Source of the DNA: Candidatus Methylomirabilota bacterium | GTDB lineage: Bacteria > Methylomirabilota > Methylomirabilia > Rokubacteriales > DASRDR01 | Assembly (NCBI GenBank): GCA_036005065.1 | Contig: DASYQW010000222.1 | Coordinates: 1-56,069, forward strand | Direction: 5' to 3' | DNA: 56,069 nt | In this document: piece after piece, positions 22,769 to 30,373 of the stretch | Layout of the letters: the number at the start of each line of letters is the position of its first letter | Numbering within the stretch: position 1 is the stretch's first letter | Notes under the pieces: model-generated | Database searches by the model: none | The model's input: only the letters and a program-made list of their open reading frames with translations | Told to the model about the DNA's origin: nothing | Translations under genes and position numbers: made by a program

Positions 22769-23711
22769 CCCGCGGCGGGTCCGACGGCTGCGCGGTCCGG
22801 CCACGATCGTCGCGGTCGTGGCGCTCGGCGCGTCCGCGCTCGCGCAGGGCGGCGGGTCCTGGCAGAACGCCGCGCCGCTTCCGTCGAGCCGGACCGAGGT
22901 GACCGGGGCCGAGGTCGCGGGCAGGCTCTACGTCGTGGGGGGATTCGGGGGCGGCGACCACGTCGAGGCCTACGACCCGAAGGGCGATCGCTGGGAGCGA
23001 CGGGCCTCGCTTCCCGCCTCGGTACATCACGCGGCGGCGGTGGGCATCGGCGGCCGGCTCTACGTCCTCGGCGGCTACTCCGGCGTGCTGTGGGGCGTGC
23101 TCGACGGGGTGTATGAGTACGATCCGGCGACGGATCGCTGGCGCGAGCGCGCGCCGCTGCCGACGCCCCGCGGAGCGCTGGCGGCTGCCGCCATCGACGG
23201 GAAGCTCTACGCGGTGGGCGGCGTCGGCAGGGACCGGCAGAACACGGGTGCGCTCGAGGTCTTCGATCCGGCCGCCAACCACTGGGAGACACGGCCAGCG
23301 ATGCCCACGCCGCGGGATCACCATGCGGCCGGCGTGCTCGAAGGGAAACTCTACGTGGTAGGTGGGCGCCTCGGCGGGAGCTATTCGCAGAACCTGGACC
23401 GCCACGAGATGTACGACCCCGCCCGGAACGCCTGGGTCACACGGGCTCCGCTCCCCACGGCCCGGAGCGGCATCGCGGCCGCCGTCCTCGGCCAGCGCCT
23501 CTTCGTCTTCGGCGGCGAGGCCCCGGGCGGGACCTTCCGGGAGGTCGAGGCGTACGAGGCCGCCGCCGATCGCTGGACCGCGTTTGCCCCGATGCCGACT
23601 CCGCGCCACGGGCTCACCGCCCTCGCCTACGGGGGCCGGATCCACGTCATCTCGGGCGGTCCCCGCCCCGGCGGCTCTTCCAGCAGCGTGAACGAGGTCT
23701 TCACACCGTAA
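22740..23711 (+). CDS. secreted kelch-repeat beta-propeller protein
   Basis: 323 aa. A signal peptide (RRLRGPATIVAVVALGASALAQ) ends at about residue 36. About six kelch repeats follow, each with the GG doublet and spaced Tyr/Trp: LYVVGGFGGGDHVEAYDPKGDRW, LYVLGGYSGV, LYAVGGVGRD, LYVVGGRLGG, LFVFGGEAPG, IHVISGG. The fold should be a closed beta-propeller outside the cytoplasm, a binding or lyase scaffold. Partner unknown. Two gene remnants follow it. Confidence 0.9.
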   Translation: MAGSSATSPDPRRVRRLRGPATIVAVVALGASALAQGGGSWQNAAPLPSSRTEVTGAEVAGRLYVVGGFGGGDHVEAYDPKGDRWERRASLPASVHHAAAVGIGGRLYVLGGYSGVLWGVLDGVYEYDPATDRWRERAPLPTPRGALAAAAIDGKLYAVGGVGRDRQNTGALEVFDPAANHWETRPAMPTPRDHHAAGVLEGKLYVVGGRLGGSYSQNLDRHEMYDPARNAWVTRAPLPTARSGIAAAVLGQRLFVFGGEAPGGTFREVEAYEAAADRWTAFAPMPTPRHGLTALAYGGRIHVISGGPRPGGSSSSVNEVFTP

Positions 23712-23758
23712 GGTCCCCGCCGAACGTGCGCGGCCGCCAGGCGGGGCGACGGCGGAGC

Positions 23759-23896
23759 TCACCAGCCGCGGGTCTCGCCGTGGCGGAGGAGCCAGATCCG
23801 GTCCGGGTCGAGGCCGAGCCGCCGGCCCTCGGCCCGGACGCGCTCGGCCGGCTCGCCGAATGGCTCGTCCGTCAGGTCGAACGTCCCCCAGTGCAG
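23759..23896 (-). pseudogene. C-terminal fragment of an MBL-fold (UlaG/NAPE-PLD-like) hydrolase
   Basis: The minus-strand frame reads LHWGTFDLTDEPFGEPAERV, then RAEGRRLGLDPDRIWLLRHG, ending ETRGW before TGA at 23761-23759. HWGTF-x-LTxEP is the C-terminal motif of metallo-beta-lactamase-fold phospholipase-D-like hydrolases, normally about 300 aa. A TAG lies directly upstream at the junction, so the N-terminal five sixths are absent. Confidence 0.65.
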
Positions 23897-24080
23897 CTAC
23901 GGGTCCTTCGAGCGCTCGCTCGTCCTGCCGGAGGGGGTGGACCCCGCCAAGGTGAGCGCCCGGTATTCGAAGGGGATGCTCGAGATCAGCATGCCGGCGC
24001 CGCTGGCTGTCGCCCCCAAGAAGGTCGAGATCCGGGTCGAGGGCCAGCAGGGCGCGCAGAAGGCCATCAAGGCCGCCTGA
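23895..24080 (+). pseudogene. C-terminal fragment of an Hsp20 small heat-shock protein
   Basis: The frame from 23895 reads SYGSFERSLVLPEGVDPAKV, then SARYSKGMLEISMPAPL, ending near KKVEIRVEG and TGA at 24078-24080. This is the C-terminal half of the alpha-crystallin domain of Hsp20 (about 60 of about 150 residues). The N-terminal half and any start are missing. The fragment begins within a few nt of the point where the opposing MBL fragment begins. Confidence 0.7.
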
Positions 24081-24123
24081 TCGCCGAGGTCGTTCCGGGC
24101 GGGGCATCCGCGCGCCCCGCTCC

Positions 24124-24159
24124 CTGCGGCCCCCGGGCTCCGGGGGCCGCAGCTCTTTT
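24124..24159 (+). terminator. strong rho-independent terminator
   Basis: A perfect 13-bp stem: CTGCGGCCCCCGG (24124-24136), loop gct, CCGGGGGCCGCAG (24140-24152), followed by ctctttt. It is probably the original terminator of the Hsp20 gene, retained after its truncation, and it insulates the downstream amidohydrolase. Confidence 0.85.
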
Positions 24160-24176
24160 GGAGTATAGTTGGGGCC

Positions 24177-24998
24177 ATGCGTCCCTGGCTCGTCTTCACC
24201 CTCCTCGGCCTCGTGGTCGGCGCCTCCGGCGCGCGCGCGGCCGAGGAGCTTCCGATCGTCGACACCCACCTCCATTACAGTCAGGACGCCTGGACTGCCT
24301 ACCCGACGCCGAGCATCCTGACGCTGCTGACCCGAGCCGGCATCATCCGGGCATTCGTCTCGAGCACGCCGGACGACGGAACCGTGCGCCTCTACGAAGC
24401 GGCCCCCGATCGGGTGGTCCCGGTCCTCCGGCCATACCGGGGGCCGGGGGACCAGGGAGCCTGGCACCGCGATCCGGGTGTCGTCGCCTACCTCGAGGGT
24501 CGCATCAGGCGCGGCATCTATCGTGGAATCGGCGAGTTCCACCTGTACGGGCGGGACGCGCAGGCCGAGGTGGTTCGACAGGTGGCGGAGCTGGCGGCGA
24601 GGAACGGGTTGTTCCTGCACTGCCACTGCGACGTGGAGGCGCTCGAGATCGTGCTGGGCCTGGTCCCCGGTGTCCGTGTGCTGTGGGCGCATGCCGGCAT
24701 GTCGTCGGGACCCGAGGTGGTGGGACCGCTCATCGACCGCCACGCCGGGCTGACCGTCGAGCTCGCCTTGCGGTCGGACGTCGCGACGGGCGGCACCCTC
24801 GACGCGGCCTGGCGCGCCCTGTTCCTCCGGCACCCCGACCGCTTCATGGTGGGGGCCGACACCTGGGCGCCGTCACGCTGGAGCGACCTCGCCGCGATCA
24901 CCGAGGCCACCCGAGGCTGGCTGCGGCAGCTCCCCCCCGAGGTGGCACGGCGCATCGCCCGGGAAAATGCCGAGCGCCTGGCCGGCGTCGGGCGCTGA
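24177..24998 (+). CDS. secreted amidohydrolase-like TIM-barrel protein
   Basis: 273 aa with a signal peptide (MRPWLVFTLLGLVVGASGARA). The mature protein starts with DTHLHYS, the HxH metal motif of amidohydrolase-2 family barrels. Other likely ligands are in IGEFHLYG, HCHCD and LWAHAGMS, plus a catalytic Asp in MVGADTW. The family includes amidohydrolases and decarboxylases. A TATAGT box at 24162-24167 is 9 nt upstream. Hydroxypyruvate isomerase follows after 32 nt. Confidence 0.85.
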   Translation: MRPWLVFTLLGLVVGASGARAAEELPIVDTHLHYSQDAWTAYPTPSILTLLTRAGIIRAFVSSTPDDGTVRLYEAAPDRVVPVLRPYRGPGDQGAWHRDPGVVAYLEGRIRRGIYRGIGEFHLYGRDAQAEVVRQVAELAARNGLFLHCHCDVEALEIVLGLVPGVRVLWAHAGMSSGPEVVGPLIDRHAGLTVELALRSDVATGGTLDAAWRALFLRHPDRFMVGADTWAPSRWSDLAAITEATRGWLRQLPPEVARRIARENAERLAGVGR

Positions 24999-25030
24999 CT
25001 CGGAACCTCCACACCTCGGAGAGACTCCAC

Positions 25031-25819
25031 ATGGTCCGGTACTCGGCGAACCTCACGATGCTCTTCAACGAGGTCCCATTCCTGGAGCGCTTCGAGCGCG
25101 CGATCGCGGCCGGCTTCCACGCGGTAGAGTTCCTGTTCGCCCACAACGTGGACCAGGGTGGGGTCGCGCGGGAGCTCGAGCGCCACGGGCTCGAGCTGGT
25201 GCTCTTCGACCCGGAAGGCGGAGACTTTCCGGCGGGTGACCGCGGTTACCTCTGCGATCCCGGGCGGCGGGAGCGCCTGATGAAGACCGTCGACGACGCC
25301 ATCGCCACCGCCCGGCGGCTCGGCTGCCGACGGCTGAACGTGCTGGCCGGGAACCGGGTGGAGGGTGTCGGGGACGCCGAGCTCCGGCGAACGGTGGTGG
25401 AGAACCTCCGGGCGGCCGCCCCCCGGGCGCGGGCCGCCGGGATCACCCTCCTGATCGAGGCGCTGAACACCTGGGAGAGCCCGCGGTACTTCCTCGACCG
25501 TTCGCGGCTCGGCCTCGAGATCGTCCGGGAAGTCGGCGAGCCGAACGTACGGTTCCAGTACGACTGCTACCACATGCAGCGCATGGAAGGGCAGCTGATC
25601 GAGACGCTGACCGCGAACCTCGAGTGGATCGGACACGTCCAGATCGCCGACGTCCCGGGACGCCACGAACCAGGCACCGGCGAGATCAACTACACGAACG
25701 TGCTGGGCGCCCTGGAGGGGGCGGGGTACGACGGTTACGTCGGGCTGGAATACCGACCTTCCGCGAAGACCGAAGACTCGCTGGCCTGGTTACCGCGCGA
25801 GGCCCGCGCTCGCCGGTAG
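25031..25819 (+). CDS. hyi: hydroxypyruvate isomerase family protein
   Basis: 262 aa, usual length for Hyi. TIM-barrel xylose-isomerase-like fold: RYSANLTMLFNEVPFLERF at the start, GFHAVEFLFAHN, LLIEALNTWESPRYFLDR (catalytic Glu), FQYDCYHMQRMEG and GLEYRPS. Hyi interconverts hydroxypyruvate and tartronate semialdehyde in glyoxylate use. Glycerate 2-kinase at 37789 would act in the same pathway, though the genes are not adjacent. Confidence 0.9.
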   Translation: MVRYSANLTMLFNEVPFLERFERAIAAGFHAVEFLFAHNVDQGGVARELERHGLELVLFDPEGGDFPAGDRGYLCDPGRRERLMKTVDDAIATARRLGCRRLNVLAGNRVEGVGDAELRRTVVENLRAAAPRARAAGITLLIEALNTWESPRYFLDRSRLGLEIVREVGEPNVRFQYDCYHMQRMEGQLIETLTANLEWIGHVQIADVPGRHEPGTGEINYTNVLGALEGAGYDGYVGLEYRPSAKTEDSLAWLPREARARR

Positions 25820-25877
25820 CCGCGGACGTGCTCAGCCGCCGCGGATCCGGCCGCTCCATCAGTCCGAAGCTACCCCA

Positions 25878-26696
25878 GTGACCCCGCTCTTCGGGGACAC
25901 CCTTCGCTGCTTCTGGCGGAACGATGGCTTCTTTCTCGCGGCAGGGCTCTCCTTCTACGTGATCATCTGCGTGGTCCCGTTCAGCCTGCTCCTCGTCGCC
26001 GGCGGCGGCTTCCTCCTCTCGGACGAAACGGTGGTGGAGGAGGTCGTCAACCAGCTGTCGGAGATCCTTCCGGTTTACCGCTCCGAGATGGAACAGATGC
26101 TCATCGGCGTGGCCAGCCGCCGGGGCGTGTCCGGCCTGGTCGGCGTGGGCATCCTGCTGCTCTTCGCCGTTCAACTCTTCGCGGCCACCCGGTTCGTGCT
26201 CAACCGGATCCTCGGTACCAAGGGGCGCGGGTTCGTTCACGGGCTTCTGTTCGACCTCGGCATGCTTCTCCTCCTGACGCTGCTCTTCTTCGTCACCATG
26301 GGCATCACCGCGGCGTTCGTGTGGATGCGGAGCCTCCTCCTGCTGTTCCGCCACGGGCTGTTCTTCGCCCATCTGTTTGCGTGGGCCGGGCTCTTCCTGG
26401 CCATCGCCTTCGACACCGCCCTGTTCGTCGTGCTCTACCGCTTCGTGCCGGTCCGGCGGATCCCGTGGTCGAGCGTGCTGCAGGCCAGCGCGGCCACGGC
26501 GGTTCTATGGGAAATCGCCAAGCAGCTCTTCCGCTTCTACATCGAGGGCATCGGAGTGTACAGCACCATGTACGGCTCGCTGGGCGTCACCATCGCGCTG
26601 ATCATGTGGGTGTACTACTCGGCGATCGTGTTCGTCCTGGGCGCCGCCTTCATCCGGGTGCTGGAGGATCGGCGGTCACACCTCGCGCCGGTTTGA
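25878..26696 (+). CDS. YihY/BrkB family membrane protein
   Basis: 272 aa from GTG 25878. Six transmembrane helices are apparent, with the family features NDGFFLAAGLSFYVIICVVP at the N terminus, GVGILLLFAVQLFAATRFVLN, VPVRRIPWSSVLQASAATAVLWEIAKQLF and the terminal YGSLGVTIALIMWVYYSAIVFVLGAAF. Once proposed as RNase BN, the family is now regarded as inner-membrane proteins of uncertain, perhaps transport, function. The -35 box of the selD promoter overlaps its stop. Confidence 0.9.
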   Translation: MTPLFGDTLRCFWRNDGFFLAAGLSFYVIICVVPFSLLLVAGGGFLLSDETVVEEVVNQLSEILPVYRSEMEQMLIGVASRRGVSGLVGVGILLLFAVQLFAATRFVLNRILGTKGRGFVHGLLFDLGMLLLLTLLFFVTMGITAAFVWMRSLLLLFRHGLFFAHLFAWAGLFLAIAFDTALFVVLYRFVPVRRIPWSSVLQASAATAVLWEIAKQLFRFYIEGIGVYSTMYGSLGVTIALIMWVYYSAIVFVLGAAFIRVLEDRRSHLAPV

Positions 26697-26722
26697 CGCG
26701 GCGCGCGAGCCCTGACTATAAT
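26693..26722 (+). promoter_or_regulatory. near-consensus promoter of selD
   Basis: TTGACG (26693-26698), 18-nt spacer, perfect TATAAT (26717-26722). The selD GTG is at 26769, giving a leader of about 40 nt. Confidence 0.65.
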
Positions 26723-26768
26723 GCCGCATCCGATCGCGCCGGGGCCGCGTCGGAGCGCGTGAGAGGGG

Positions 26769-27821
26769 GTGGCCGCGACGGAAGAGCCTGTTCGGCTGAC
26801 GACGCTCTCGCACGGGGCCGGCTGAGCCTGCAAGCTCGGGCCGGAGGATCTGGCCCAGGTGCTGCGGCTGCTCCCGCCGATTACCGATCCCAATGTGCTG
26901 GTGGGGCCCGAGACGTGCGACGACGCGGCGGTCTACCGGTTGAGCGACGACCTCGCCCTCGTCCTGACCGTGGACTACTTCACGCCCATCGTCGATGACC
27001 CCTACGCCTTCGGCCAGATCGCGGCCGCCAACTCGCTCTCCGACGTCTATGCCATGGGGGGGCGGCCGATCGCCATGCTCTCCATCGTGGGCTTCCCCAA
27101 AGACCGCCTGCCGTTCGGGGTCCTCGGCGAGATTCTCAAGGGCGGGGCTGAAAAGGGGCGCGAGGCGGGAGTCAGCGTGGTCGGCGGCCACAGCATCGAC
27201 GACGCGGAGCCGAAGATCGGGTACGCGGTGACCGGGCTCGTCCACCCCGGCCGGATCTGGAAGAACGTGGGCGCGCGCCCGGGCGACGCGCTGGTGCTGA
27301 CCAAGCCGCTCGGCACCGGCATCATCTCGACGGCGATCAAGAACGCCAAGGCCCGACCGGCCGCCATCGAGGCGGCCACCCGGACGATGGCGGCGCTGAA
27401 CCGGGCGGCCGCCGAGGCGGCCGGCGAGGTCCGGGTGCACGCCGTCACCGACGTCACGGGTTTCGGCCTCCTCGGGCACCTGCGCGAGATGACGTGCGGG
27501 TCCGGGGTGGCGGTCCGGCTGGAGGCGGGACGGATTCCCCTGTTGCCGGATGTCGTGGCCCTGGCCGAGGCCGGGATGGTGCCGGGCGGCACCAAGCGCA
27601 ACCTCCGCGCCACCGCGAGCGTGGTGCGCTGGGCCCCCGCGATTCCGGAGGCCCTCCGCGCCGTCATCGGGGATGCCCAGACCTCGGGCGGCCTCCTGGT
27701 GGCGACTCCCGAGGGCGAGGCGTTCCTTCGCGCGCTCGACCGGGCCGGCGTGTTGGAGGCGCGGCAGATCGGCACCGTCATCGGCGAGGACCCGGCTGGC
27801 ACCATCGAGGTCGGCTCCTAA
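26769..27821 (+). CDS. selD: selenide, water dikinase SelD, itself a predicted selenoprotein
   Basis: 350 aa when started at GTG 26769 and read through UGA 26823-26825 (residue 19). The N terminus is RLTTLSHGAG-U-ACKL, aligning with the catalytic Cys (and following Lys) of E. coli SelD. Sec-containing SelD is well known in bacteria. An earlier start is excluded by a stop at 26760-26762. Downstream motifs are intact: PETCDDAAVYRL, TVDYFTPIVDDPYAFGQIAAAN, SVVGGHSIDDAEPKIGYAVTG and TDVTGFGLLGHL. SelD makes selenophosphate from selenide and ATP, the Se donor for selenocysteine and selenouridine. A conventional call would begin at 26859 and lose the active site. A SECIS-like hairpin follows the UGA. 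Confidence 0.9.
26823..26860 (+). promoter_or_regulatory. candidate Sec UGA and SECIS hairpin in selD
   Basis: UGA at 26823-26825. GGGCCGG (26838-26844) pairs with CTGGCCC (26850-26856) with one G-U pair around the loop AGGAT (26845-26849). The stem extends below a C-A mismatch by three more pairs (26834-26836 with 26858-26860). The loop GG is about 21 nt from the UGA, in the range of bacterial SECIS elements. Confidence 0.6.
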
Positions 27822-27867
27822 CGCAGACCCACCGGACCCGTCGCCGCCGCCGGCTCGGAGGGAGGGC

Positions 27868-28779
27868 ATGCTGCTCAAGGACAAGGTTGCCGTGGTCACC
27901 GGGGGCGGCCGCGGCATCGGCCGGGAGATCGCCCTCATGATGGCCCAGGCCGGCGCGCGGGTGGTGGTCAACGACTTCGGCGGCCGCGAGGACGGGACGG
28001 GCGGGGCGGCGTCGGCGGCCGACCAGGTGGTGGGGGAGATCCGGCAGGGTGGCGGGCAGGCCGTGCCGAGCTACGAGTCGGTCGCCACCATGGCCGGCGG
28101 CCAGCGGATCGTTCAGACGGCGCTCGACAGCTGGAACCGTCTCGACATCGTCGTGAACAACGCCGGCATCCTCCGCGACCGCATGATCTTCAACATGACC
28201 GAGGAGGAGTGGGACTCGGTGATCGCCGTCCATCTCAAGGGCAGCTTCGCGGTCACCCGGGCGGCGGCACCACGCTTCAAGGAGCAGCGCTGGGGGCGCT
28301 TCATCAACATGACCTCCACCTCGGGGCTGATCGGGAACGTCGGGCAGGCCAACTATGCCGCGGCCAAGCTCGGGATCGTGGGCCTCACCCGGGTCACCGC
28401 GCTCGACATGGCGCGCTACAACGTCACCGCCAACTGCATCTCGCCGTTCGCCTGGACCCGCCTGATCGGCACCATTCCGACCGAGACGCCGGAGCAGCAG
28501 GCGCGCGTCGCCAAGCTCGAGAGGATGTCCCCGCGCGACATCGCGCCGCTCGCCGTCTATCTCGCCTCCGAGGAGGCTCAGCACGTCTCGGGCCAGCTCT
28601 TCGGCGTTCGCGGCAAAGAGATCTTCGTCTTCTCCCAGCCCCGCCCGGTTCGGTCGATCCATCACGCAGAGGGCTGGACACCGGAGCGGATCGCCGAGAC
28701 GTTCCCGGGCACGCTGGCCCATCACCTGACGCCGCTCGAGACTTCGGGCCAGTTCTTCAGCTACGATCCCCTGGTTTAG
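27868..28779 (+). CDS. SDR, 17-beta-HSD4/MFE-2-like dehydrogenase
   Basis: 303 aa from ATG 27868 with a good ribosome binding site (GGAGGG). The Rossmann motif TGGGRGIG, NNAGILRD and complete catalytic YAAAK are present. The sequence NDFGGREDGTGG after the second strand and VVNNAGILRDRMIFNMTEEEWD are typical of the 3-hydroxyacyl-CoA dehydrogenase domain of peroxisomal multifunctional enzyme type 2 and its bacterial relatives. The C-terminal extension (about 240-303, EGWTPERIAETFPG) is also found in that group. Likely role: beta-oxidation-type oxidation of a 3-hydroxyacyl-CoA. Confidence 0.9.
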   Translation: MLLKDKVAVVTGGGRGIGREIALMMAQAGARVVVNDFGGREDGTGGAASAADQVVGEIRQGGGQAVPSYESVATMAGGQRIVQTALDSWNRLDIVVNNAGILRDRMIFNMTEEEWDSVIAVHLKGSFAVTRAAAPRFKEQRWGRFINMTSTSGLIGNVGQANYAAAKLGIVGLTRVTALDMARYNVTANCISPFAWTRLIGTIPTETPEQQARVAKLERMSPRDIAPLAVYLASEEAQHVSGQLFGVRGKEIFVFSQPRPVRSIHHAEGWTPERIAETFPGTLAHHLTPLETSGQFFSYDPLV

Positions 28780-28963
28780 GGACGCCACCGGAGCCCCTCG
28801 GAGCGGATCACCATCGCGCGGCGGGTCAGCGTCCCGCCGTGCGCGGTTACCCGGACAGACGCCGACCGCGCGCCGTCTTGCCGGCGGGACGGGTGCCCTC
28901 GCCCTGCTGGCCGGGATCCTGGCGCCGACGTCGCCGGCCGCCGATCCCGGCCTCCTCGTCACG

Positions 28964-30235
28964 GTGGGCGAGGTCACCGGTCGAAGCGCTGTGGTGTGGG
29001 CGCGGGCCGACGCCCCGGGCGCGATCACGGTCGACGTGGAGGCGGCGGGTGGCGCTCGCCGACGACTGGCCGCCGAGGCGACGGCCGATTCGGACTTCAC
29101 GGTCAAGCTTCACGCCGACGATCTGGTCCCGGGGACGCGGCATGCCTATCGGGTGGCGTGGCGGCGTGAGGAGGCTCGCGGCGAGTTCGTGACCGCGCCG
29201 GCGCCCGGCGTCTCGGGCCCGGTGCGCCTCGCCTGGAGCGGAGACCTCGGCGGCGGCGGCCGCTGCCGCACGCCGGCCGCGGGATACCCGATCTTCCGGG
29301 TGCTGGCGGCACGGCAGCCGGACTTCTTCGTGTTCGTCGGCGACACCATTTACGCCGACCACCGGTGCCGGGTTCCCGAGAACCTCCCGGGCGCCGACTT
29401 CCGGGCCAGCGACCTCGGCGGGTTCCGCGCCAAGCACCGGTACAACCGGGCCGACGCGGCCGTGCAAGCCTTCTTCCGGAGCACCTCGGTCTACGCCATC
29501 TGGGACGACCACGAGGTGCGCAACGACTTCGCGGGACCGAGTGAGCCCCTCATGCCCGTCGGCCGGCGCGCGTTCCTCGAGTACTGGCCGATCCAGCCGC
29601 CAGCGGACGACCCCCACCGTCTCTATCGCCGGATGCGCTGGGGTCGCGTCGCCGAGCTGTTCATCCTGGACACGCGCCAGTATCGGAGTCCGAACACCAT
29701 GTCCGACGGCCCCGGCAAGACCATGCTGGGCGCCGCCCAGAGGAGCTGGCTGCTGACCGGCCTGGCCGGGTCCGCCGCAGTCTGGAAACTCGTGGTCTCG
29801 AGCGTATCGCTCTCGATCCCGACCGGGCGGGTGGTGCGGGACAGCTGGGCGAACGGGAGCACCCACCTGACCCCCGAGGGCAGCCCCACCGGCTTCGAGC
29901 ACGAGCTCCTCGGGATCGTCCACGAGCTCGGGGCTCGCCGGATCTGCAACGTGGTCTGGCTGGTGGCGGATGCCCACCGTCCGGAAGTGATCCGCCATGC
30001 CCCGCTTCCCGGCCTCATCTTCCACGAGCTGGTGGCCGGGCCCCTGAGCGGGAGCGCGGGCCGGCCGGGCATTCTCGACCACACGCTGCGCCCGACCCGG
30101 CTCTACGCCGAGGGCGGCTTCACGAGCTTCGGTGAGCTGGTGGCCGACGACGCCGGCCTCACCGTCCGTATCGTCGACGGCGACGGCCGGGTCCGCTTCG
30201 CGACGACGCTCTCGCCGGAGCGCCCGAACAACTAG
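28964..30235 (+). CDS. PhoD-like alkaline phosphatase/phosphodiesterase, 5' end probably frameshifted
   Basis: 423 aa as called from GTG 28964. PhoD-type motifs: VFVGDTIYADHRC, YAIWDDHEVRNDF, LFILDTRQYRS, LVVSSVSLSIP and WLVADAHRP (metal-binding Asp and His). The domain starts with VGEVTGRSAVVWARAD, the usual N-terminal Fn3-like part. In frame but upstream of the GTG is a signal-peptide-like stretch (GTGALALLAGILAPTSPAAD) with no start codon. A GTG at 28839 begins VRGYPDRRRPRAVL in another frame, so one base seems to be missing near 28880. The true protein is likely secreted and about 40 residues longer. Confidence 0.85.
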   Translation: MGEVTGRSAVVWARADAPGAITVDVEAAGGARRRLAAEATADSDFTVKLHADDLVPGTRHAYRVAWRREEARGEFVTAPAPGVSGPVRLAWSGDLGGGGRCRTPAAGYPIFRVLAARQPDFFVFVGDTIYADHRCRVPENLPGADFRASDLGGFRAKHRYNRADAAVQAFFRSTSVYAIWDDHEVRNDFAGPSEPLMPVGRRAFLEYWPIQPPADDPHRLYRRMRWGRVAELFILDTRQYRSPNTMSDGPGKTMLGAAQRSWLLTGLAGSAAVWKLVVSSVSLSIPTGRVVRDSWANGSTHLTPEGSPTGFEHELLGIVHELGARRICNVVWLVADAHRPEVIRHAPLPGLIFHELVAGPLSGSAGRPGILDHTLRPTRLYAEGGFTSFGELVADDAGLTVRIVDGDGRVRFATTLSPERPNN

Positions 30236-30294
30236 AGCGGATCGGAGTAACCCGGCGCCGACCACCGATCGCGTGGTCCAGCGAGGAGTGCTCT

Positions 30295-30373
30295 GAGCGC
30301 GGGCTTCGCCCGCGCAACCGACTCTTGGGGGTGGGCCTGGGAGGGGGCCGCGGAGGCCCCCTCCCATTGTCTA
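30295..30373 (-). repeat. stop-anchored two-hairpin element, copy B
   Basis: Read on the minus strand it begins at the TAG (30373-30371) of the large membrane protein gene. An 11-bp hairpin follows, GGGAGGGGGCC with GGCCCCCTCCC (30365-30339, loop of 5), then a C-rich spacer and the 8-bp hairpin GCGCGGGC/GCCCGCGC (30315-30297, loop gaa). The sequence and geometry match copy A at 10496-10575. Between convergent genes it could also end the PhoD-like transcript. Confidence 0.7.

Noticed and set aside
26859-27821. SelD starting downstream of the UGA
   Set aside because: This start would remove the catalytic Sec and Lys. The upstream frame from GTG 26769 matches SelD residue by residue and is preceded by a promoter.
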